Origin: Silene latifolia
Taxonomy: Eukaryota > Streptophyta > Magnoliopsida > Caryophyllales > Caryophyllaceae
Assembly (NCBI RefSeq): GCF_048544455.1
Contig: NC_133532.1
Span: forward strand, 87,065,156-87,129,155
Length of the DNA stretch: 64,000 bases
Reading direction: 5' to 3'
Shown here: one piece after another, positions 57,902 to 64,000 of the stretch
Position numbering within the stretch: the stretch's first letter is position 1
Layout of the letters: each line of letters opens with the position of its first letter
Notes under the pieces: model-generated
Database searches by the model: none
Told to the model about the DNA's origin: nothing
What the model saw: the letters and a program-made list of their open reading frames with translations, nothing else
Translations under genes and position numbers: made by a program

Positions 57902-60143
57902 TTGTTATGAAAAAGAAGTGGTCTACAAAACAAAATATAAGGAGTAAAACAATTGTCGTTTTAATAATACTCGTAAAAATGTATGATTTAAACAAGTTTT
58001 AAGCATTTTTCTAGTGACCTCTACCCAACTAGATAAATGATTCCAAGACCCAAATTCATATCGATTTAGGCACGGTAGGGCCGATTCATCCTTTATCAAT
58101 ATAACTCGGTGGATTAACGCTTAATCGATTCTACTTTTAGAACTCTTGGTCGATAATATTACATTAACACATATCTTTAGCCCAAAACATATTCGACAAG
58201 GGCACGGTAGGGCCGATACATCCCTTATCAAAAACTTTTGTTGAGGTCAATCCAAATTTCGAATAAATGTGTCCATGATCCAAATCCATATCAACTTGGG
58301 TACGGTAGGGCCGATACATCCCTTATCAACATGAATTCGGTGGATTAACATTCATCACCCACTTCCCCTACGTAACAAGGTTTGTACCCCGGTAGGGCCG
58401 AGTGCACTCCCTCGCGAAATAGGTTTTCATGGTTTCTACTATTTGGTAAGGCTATATCTCAATTAATTGTTTTAGCGAGAGGTCATGTCAATTTATTATC
58501 TATCACGTTTTAAGTGAACTAAAGCGGTGAACTACGATAATTCTAATTGACACGGTCGATGAACTCGATAAGACAAGACAATGCATGTTTAGTTATGGCG
58601 ATTTAGCGATGCATGTGACATAAAATAAAATGCAAGCATAAGAAAAATCCTAGTATGGCCTTCCTAAAAATAGAAAAACTATTAATCTATTACATATTCG
58701 GAAACCAACTCCATTGGTCCCTTGAACTTCGGTTGTGGCACGCATCTCGAGGTAACACCGTCTTTATGTATCGCCATTCTTGAAGAAATCCGTCTTTTGG
58801 AACTCCGGAATGAATAAAATTACATAATAAATTACATAATTTCCTATTATACATTTGTAACTAAAATAAAATAAATCTATTAAATTACAAAACGGTGATA
58901 CGAGATCACAATAAAAATTACAACCGAATCGATATTCCCATACATTTCGGGAAATACCAATTAAAAACTAAGGCCATACTAAGTAAAATTACATAATTTC
59001 AAAATTACATAAATTAAAATTATGACAATCATAAAGAAAATGCAGCATTATAATATGTATGAACATGCTCAATTTTATGCTAAATCGCCTTTTAATTAGC
59101 CAATATCGTATATTACTCGGTTTTTACGGATTTGCGTGATTTCAACATTTTATAATCACAAAAATGCACAAACTCATATTTATGCATAAGTTAATTACCC
59201 TAACCTTTTAGGACTCAAAATATAGTCTCCACTAGTAATTTGACCATAATTAACTTTTATTTACAAAATTGTTCATAAATGGACAAAAATTACAAAAATA
59301 AGCTATTAAACTTCAAATAAATCCAAAAATTCCAAATAAATTCAAAATTTGAAATTTAAATTCATGAACATTCTGGAAAAATTCTATGACACTCATAATG
59401 TTCAAAATCTTAGGTTAAAAATTTCGAAATTTTTCCGGAAAAATAATGTTGCGGTTTATCGATATTTAATAAAATAATCATAAAAACATGGAAAAATTAT
59501 TTTCATTAACTTTTCAATTTTAGATCTGAAAAAAAATATAATAAAATGCAACATTAGACGTTCTTCCTAAGTCATAGATTATATTTTATTAATTTTCATT
59601 AATAATGTCACTATTTATGCCATTTTTCTTCAAAAATTCATAAATCATGCTAAAAGACTTCTTTATAGCCAATTATTTTACACACATCTTGTAAAATTGC
59701 ATGTGACAACATATAAATTTTCTATGACCAGATTCGAAATTTAACTCTTATTAACCTATTTTTCTCTTAAATCCATATTTAATAATGAAAAATTCATTTT
59801 TCGAGCATAACAAGTGCAACAATTATGAAAAATTACAGGTTATCTCAAAATAATATGTGTGAAAACATATCCAAAGATCAACTTAAAATTCGAAGTATAG
59901 CTAATTTTCGACCAAAAATGACATTTTTACTCATAAAATCACATTTAAATGCCATTATTGTTAATTATGAACAATAAAAATCCGGAAAAATAACCAAAAA
60001 ATCCTAAAACACTTTAGGACCAGAAATATTAACATGCATGTAATTATTTCGTGATATATCATAATAACACAAATTTTACAAGTTTTATTTTGTTATTCAT
60101 ATAACTCGGAAAAACTTTTAACCAATTTGCATGCAAACAACCG
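57902..60143 (-). other. Copia C 5' leader
   Basis: 2.2 kb AT-rich leader between PBS and gag without supported ORFs. It contains four copies of a motif around GGTAGGGCCGA (58071, 58203, 58301, 58391). The leader of Copia A (1-1417) is related and lies in inverse orientation. Confidence 0.65.
58071..58410 (-). repeat. GGTAGGGCCGA repeats in Copia C leader
   Basis: Three longer copies (ACGGTAGGGCCGATNCATCC then TTATCA) and one short copy, spaced 132, 98 and 90 bp. GC-rich islands in an AT-rich leader. Possible packaging or dimerisation elements, by inference only. Confidence 0.65.
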
Positions 60144-60157
60144 TGGCTCATGATACC
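60144..60157 (-). other. Copia C primer binding site
   Basis: On the minus strand GGTATCATGAGCCA starts three bases after the 5' LTR. Similar to the tRNA-Met site TGGTATCAGAGC, with changes. Confidence 0.65.
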
Positions 60158-60160
60158 GAT

Positions 60161-61426
60161 TGAAGGAAATGTAGATTCATATACATATTTAACATACTCA
60201 TATATGTCTAATTAATTGTCATAAATTAAAACGGATCTTATGCATGCAAACATTAATAAAAGAGAAGAGAAATCATGTCCTTACAAAATGGATTTCGGCT
60301 ATTAGGGCACAAGAGAGATCACCTATCTCTTCTTGTTCTTGAGCTATTCCAATGGAAGAACAAAGATCTAAGAGCAAGATCTCTCCCTAAGCTTAATACC
60401 CAAGGCTTTTACTTAATCTAATTAATATTACAATACTAGTATAATATTAATCTATGAGAAAATTGAACCAAAAATATTGTTAACACTTTGAATATTTTCG
60501 GTTTTGAGAGGGAGGAGAAGAGAGCTTTTTATCTCACTAAAATCTCTTATTTGATGATGGAATAGAATGAAAAATAATCTACAACACTTTAGTATATTAT
60601 TTGGTAAAATAAAACAAAAGCCATGATGGCTTTTGCCTTCTCAAAACCGGGTAAGAGGAGGGGGTTTTTGGGGAGCCAATGCATGAAGTTGTTGTTCTAA
60701 ACAAAGTCCATAGGCATGCATGGCTATAACAATTAGGTAATGATTATGTTTAGTTAATAAATTAATCAACACAATTATTAACCTAATACCCCAATATTTC
60801 GGTACAAACATAATATGGTGTCCATATTATTTTTGTCAATTGTCTACATGTAACATGTCATATGTCACATATATTTGTTATGTAATTTTTAACATATTAA
60901 AAATCAACGTATTGATAAAATACGTCACATACAAAAATCGACTTAGTAATTTCATAATTACTTGTGCCAAAATATTTTACCAATTTATAAATCACAACAA
61001 ATTGTATTTATAATAATTCATTCAAATTTAATTGTTACATTAAACAATTATTTCATCCGAGTAATTATACAATTTGATTACTCAGACCGTATCTCATTTA
61101 ATCACATTTCAATTTGATACGTAAAATATACTTCCAAAATCGTCCGTCAATTTTCAAGTAATTTAATTAACTCGTAACATTATACGATTAATTAAATAAT
61201 CAATTAAGAGTATTGCCCTTTAGGTATGACCTAGGGGTCAATCGATCACCACCGTCACACGACAGTAATGTCAAACTCTAGTCACCAATCATTACCGATA
61301 TATGTTGACCAGTTGACAGTAACAATATTACTTCCCAATTGCATTCATTTTAATGAGACTTAAACATGTGATCATCATGATCAACAGTCGTGATCGCATT
61401 ATTGTCGGAGGACACATATTCCAACA
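60161..61426 (-). repeat. Copia C 5' LTR
   Basis: 1266 bp, same ends as 52644-53910. Differences include changes near 60408, 61085, 61240-61260, 61287 and 61315-61345. Confidence 0.9.
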
Positions 61427-61431
61427 CTTCA
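61427..61431. repeat. Target-site duplication of Copia C (right)
   Basis: CTTCA, identical to 52639-52643. Confidence 0.9.
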
Positions 61432-61904
61432 ATAAGACGGACTGTTGTTGGTAATGGGGCTGCCGACACCAAACAAACAAAAAAAATGGGATCTTCTTGG
61501 TTTCAAGATGCGTCCTTCATTGTATTTTTTTTATTTTTTTATTTTATTTTTTGTTAAGATTTGTTTATTCAAATCTTTTCTTTTTAGATGCGTCCTTCAT
61601 TCTTTTTTTGAGTTAATTTAGTTACTCAGTTTTGATTTCGTTTTTTAGATCTCGGTTTTGATTTCATCAGTTTTGTTAATATTTTTTGATTTCGTATTTT
61701 TTAATTTAGTTACTCAGTTTTGGTTTCTTGTTAAAATTATAGATCTTGTTAAAAAAAACTGTTTAGATCTTGGTGTTTAAATATTGTTGGTGTTTTACAT
61801 CGTTTTTTATTTTTTATTTTCGTTTTACATCATTTTTTATTTTAGATCTAATATTGTTGGTGTTTATCTTGGTTTTTTTACAAATCTCGCCTTGTTAATA
61901 TCAG
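61432..61904. other. T-rich DNA left of the inverted array
   Basis: Very T-rich. GATGCGTCCTTCATT occurs twice (61507, 61588), and 'AGTTACTCAGTTTTG' twice (61621, 61706). No ORF. It could belong to the same element as the array at 61905-63620. Confidence 0.4.
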
Positions 61905-62475
61905 TTAAAATTTCACTTTTTTTTTGTTAAAATTACACTTTTTTTCGTTAAAATTACACTTTTTTCTGTTAAAATTACACTTTTTTTCGTTAAAATTACA
62001 CTTTTTCCTGTTAAAATTACACTTTTTTCTATTACAATTACACTTTTTCTTGTTGGAATTACACTTTTTCTTATTACAATTACACTTTTTCAAGTTAAAA
62101 TTACACTTTTTCTTGTTACAATTACACTTTTTCTGTCACAATTACACTTTTTCTTGTTGGAATTACACTTTTTCTTATTACAATTACACTTTTTCAAGTT
62201 AAAATTACACTTTTTCTTGTTACAATTACACTTTTTCTGTCACAATTACACTTTTTCTTCTTACAATTACACTTTTTTTGTTACAATTACACTTTTTATG
62301 TTAAAATTACACTCAATTCTGTTACAATTACACTTTTATCTGTTAAAATTACACTTTTTTTTGTTGGAATTACATTTTTTTCCTTTAAAATTACACCTTT
62401 CTACTTTAAAATTACACTTTTTTCGGTTAAAATTACACTTTTTCCTGTTAAAATTACACTTATCTCTATTAATGA
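61905..62475. repeat. Left arm, outer layer: tandem GTTAAAATTACACTTTTTC repeats
   Basis: About 27 consecutive units of 20-21 bp with consensus GTTAAAATTACACTTTTTCT and variants (GTTGGAATT, ATTACAATT, GTCACAATT). A five-unit block of about 103 bp is duplicated (62055-62157 and 62158-62258). The unit is inverted relative to 63260-63620. Confidence 0.85.
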
Positions 62476-62800
62476 CTAAAGTTACACTCTTGGACTAAAG
62501 TTAGACAGACTAATTTGGACTATTTGGACAATTTGGACTAACTAATTTGGACAATTTGGACAATATGGACTAACTAATTTGGACTATTTGTACTATTTGG
62601 ACGAACTAATGGAGTTTACGACTAAATTGAATACAATATTTACAACTAAATTTGGACTAAAATTATACAATTTTGGACTAAAAATACATTTTTGGACTGA
62701 AAATACACTATTTACGAATAATTTTGAACTAATAATACACTATTTACGACTAAATTTAGAGTAAAATTACACAATTAGAACTAAAGTTACACAATTCATT
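62476..62800. repeat. Left arm, inner layer: GGACTAAA/GGACTAATTTGGAC repeats
   Basis: Degenerate tandem words GGACTAAAATTACAC, TTTGGACTA and ACTAAAGTTACAC. They are the inverse of GTGTAATTTTAGTCC in the right inner layer. Confidence 0.7.
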
Positions 62801-62879
62801 TATTTTGAGTCATTTAGATTGTGCAATTCCAATCATTGTCCACTAAAGTGTAACTTAGTAAATTGATAGTGTGTGTATC

Positions 62880-63259
62880 TTTTATCATTTTATGAGTGTA
62901 ATTTTAGTCCACAAAAGTGTAATTTTAGTCCAAAAAAGTGTAATTTTAGTCTACAAATGTGTAACTTTAATCCAAAAATGTATAACTTTAGTCTACAAAA
63001 GTGTCATTTTAGTCCACGGAAGTGTAATTTTAGTCCATAAAAGTGTAATTTTAATCCAAATTGTATAACTATAGTCCAAATTTGTGTATCCTTAGTCCAA
63101 ATTGTGTAATTTTAGTCCAAATTGTTCTAACTTTAGTCCAAAATTGTGTAATTTGTGTAACTTTAGTCCAAATTGTTCTAGCTTTAGTCCAAAAGCGTAC
63201 TTTAGTCATTGAGAGGGTAACCTTAGTAGAGATAAGTGTAACTTAAATAATTGAGATAA
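62880..63259. repeat. Right arm, inner layer: GTGTAATTTTAGTCCA repeats
   Basis: About 17 units around GTGTAATTTTAGTCCAAAAA with a 19-20 bp period. Complementary to the left inner layer. Confidence 0.8.
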
Positions 63260-63620
63260 ATGTAACTTTAATGAAGACAAGTGTAATTTTAACCGAAAAA
63301 AGTGTAATTTTAACGGGAAAAAGTGTAATTTTAACCGGAAAAAAAGTGTAATTTTAACGAAAAAAAGTGTAATTTTAACGGGAAAAAGTGTAATTTTAAC
63401 GGGAAAAAAAGTGTAATTTTAACGAAAAAAAGTGTAATTTTAACGTTAAAAAGTGTAATTTTAACAGAAAAAAGTGTAATTTTAACGTTAAAAAATGAAA
63501 TTTTAACAGGAAAACAACTGTGATTTAAACCGAAAAAAGTGTAATTTTAACGGAAAAAAGTGTAATTTTAACGGACAAAAGTGTAATTTTAACCGAAAAA
63601 GTGTAATTTTAACCGAACAA
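63260..63620. repeat. Right arm, outer layer: GTGTAATTTTAACGGAAAAA repeats
   Basis: About 17 units of 19-23 bp with consensus AAGTGTAATTTTAACGGAAA. Reverse complement of the left outer layer. Confidence 0.85.
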
Positions 63621-64000
63621 GTAAGTTTAATAGATCCTAAATCACACAACACAAAGACAAAATTTTAAATACGAAATTTGGCAAATATATATAACAAGAC
63701 GGATATTAACAAAGTGATATCAACAAGAAAAAAAGTAAAGAATGAGATTTCATAACTAATAGATTTAGTACTAAAATCACACTATAATTTGTAAGAATGT
63801 CAATAACCCGAAAAAAAAAGACCAAAACATCAAAATTGATAAAAAAAAAACAAAACGGAAATGGAAGAAAAAAAAACGGGTCAATCAAAATTTATCTATT
63901 TTAGTAGATCTAAGATTAAAATTAAAAAACTCACAAATTTAAAACAATATTATATAGCAAGACGATATAAGGAGAAAAAAAACAAAAAAAAAATAAAAAG
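63621..64000. other. A-rich DNA right of the inverted array
   Basis: Very A-rich and purine-rich on this strand, the mirror image in composition of 61432-61904. 'TAGATCTAAGATTAAAATTA' near 63905 may be the inverse of left-flank words such as TTTAGATCTAATATT (61851). No ORF. Confidence 0.4.

Larger units (their letters stand above)
52644..61426 (-). mobile_element. Copia C: gag-only (TR-GAG-like) Ty1/copia element, complete
   Basis: 8.78 kb with 1.27 kb LTRs, perfect CTTCA duplication, PBS and PPT. Minus-strand order: 5' LTR (60161-61426), PBS, 2.26 kb leader, gag (57901-56858), 2-3 kb non-coding region, PPT, 3' LTR (52644-53910). No protease, integrase, RT or RNase H. This matches the class of terminal-repeat retrotransposons that encode only GAG. 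By eye the LTRs differ by roughly 1%. Confidence 0.85.

Noticed and set aside
61905..63620. CRISPR-like array
   Set aside because: Units are 19-23 bp, adjoin without unique spacers and occur in both orientations. This is plant DNA with a palindromic minisatellite.

Overview
The window reads as a stretch of flowering-plant (probably eudicot) heterochromatin made almost entirely of nested transposable elements. This rests on AT-rich DNA, long plant-type LTR retrotransposons of the Tat, Athila and copia lineages, a CACTA terminus, and one fragment of a FAR1/FHY3-like gene. I recognise no intact host gene, no tRNA or rRNA and no CRISPR. The exact species cannot be read from the sequence.

Left block (1-25.6 kb) is a stack of insertions. 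A copia leader and gag start (Copia A, + strand, 1-1517) is cut by a Ty3/gypsy Tat element (Tat1, + strand, from about 1518). Tat1 has LTR, PBS, a broken gag-pol with a second RNase H, and an intron-containing gene on the opposite strand. Tat1 is cut at 10360 by Copia B (- strand, LTR 10361-11647). Copia B is itself split inside its RNase H by a complete Athila element (- strand, 12590-23633, CATGT duplication). That Athila has gag-protease and a large extra ORF but no reverse transcriptase or integrase. Copia B then stops inside its integrase at a CACTA-type terminus (25605).

Middle block (25.6-52.5 kb): the CACTA terminal region is followed by copia LTR pieces. Next comes a fragment of a FAR1-like transposase-derived gene (26683-27879) fused to a truncated LTR. 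That LTR belongs to a large non-coding, chromovirus-like element (LARD type, - strand, 27869-52527). It hosts a complete 16.3 kb Tat/Ogre-like element (Tat2, + strand, 29883-46186, CACAC duplication). Tat2's two 3.2 kb LTRs are almost identical although its coding region is full of stops and frameshifts.

Right block (52.5-64 kb): a short hairpin-bearing spacer is split by a complete copia-type element that carries only gag (Copia C, - strand, 52644-61426, CTTCA duplication). Beyond it lies AT-rich DNA with a striking two-layer inverted array of roughly 20-bp repeats (61905-63620), resembling a foldback element.

Nothing here looks like a working autonomous element. The picture is one of parasites of parasites: gag-only copia, gag-protease Athila, non-coding LARD and a broken but recently moved Tat. 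All of these would need enzymes from relatives elsewhere. The strongest leads are the inverted array, two tandem hairpins with compensatory changes beside Tat2's polypurine tract, the spliced antisense gene in Tat1, and the Athila ORF with a histone-H3-like N-terminus.
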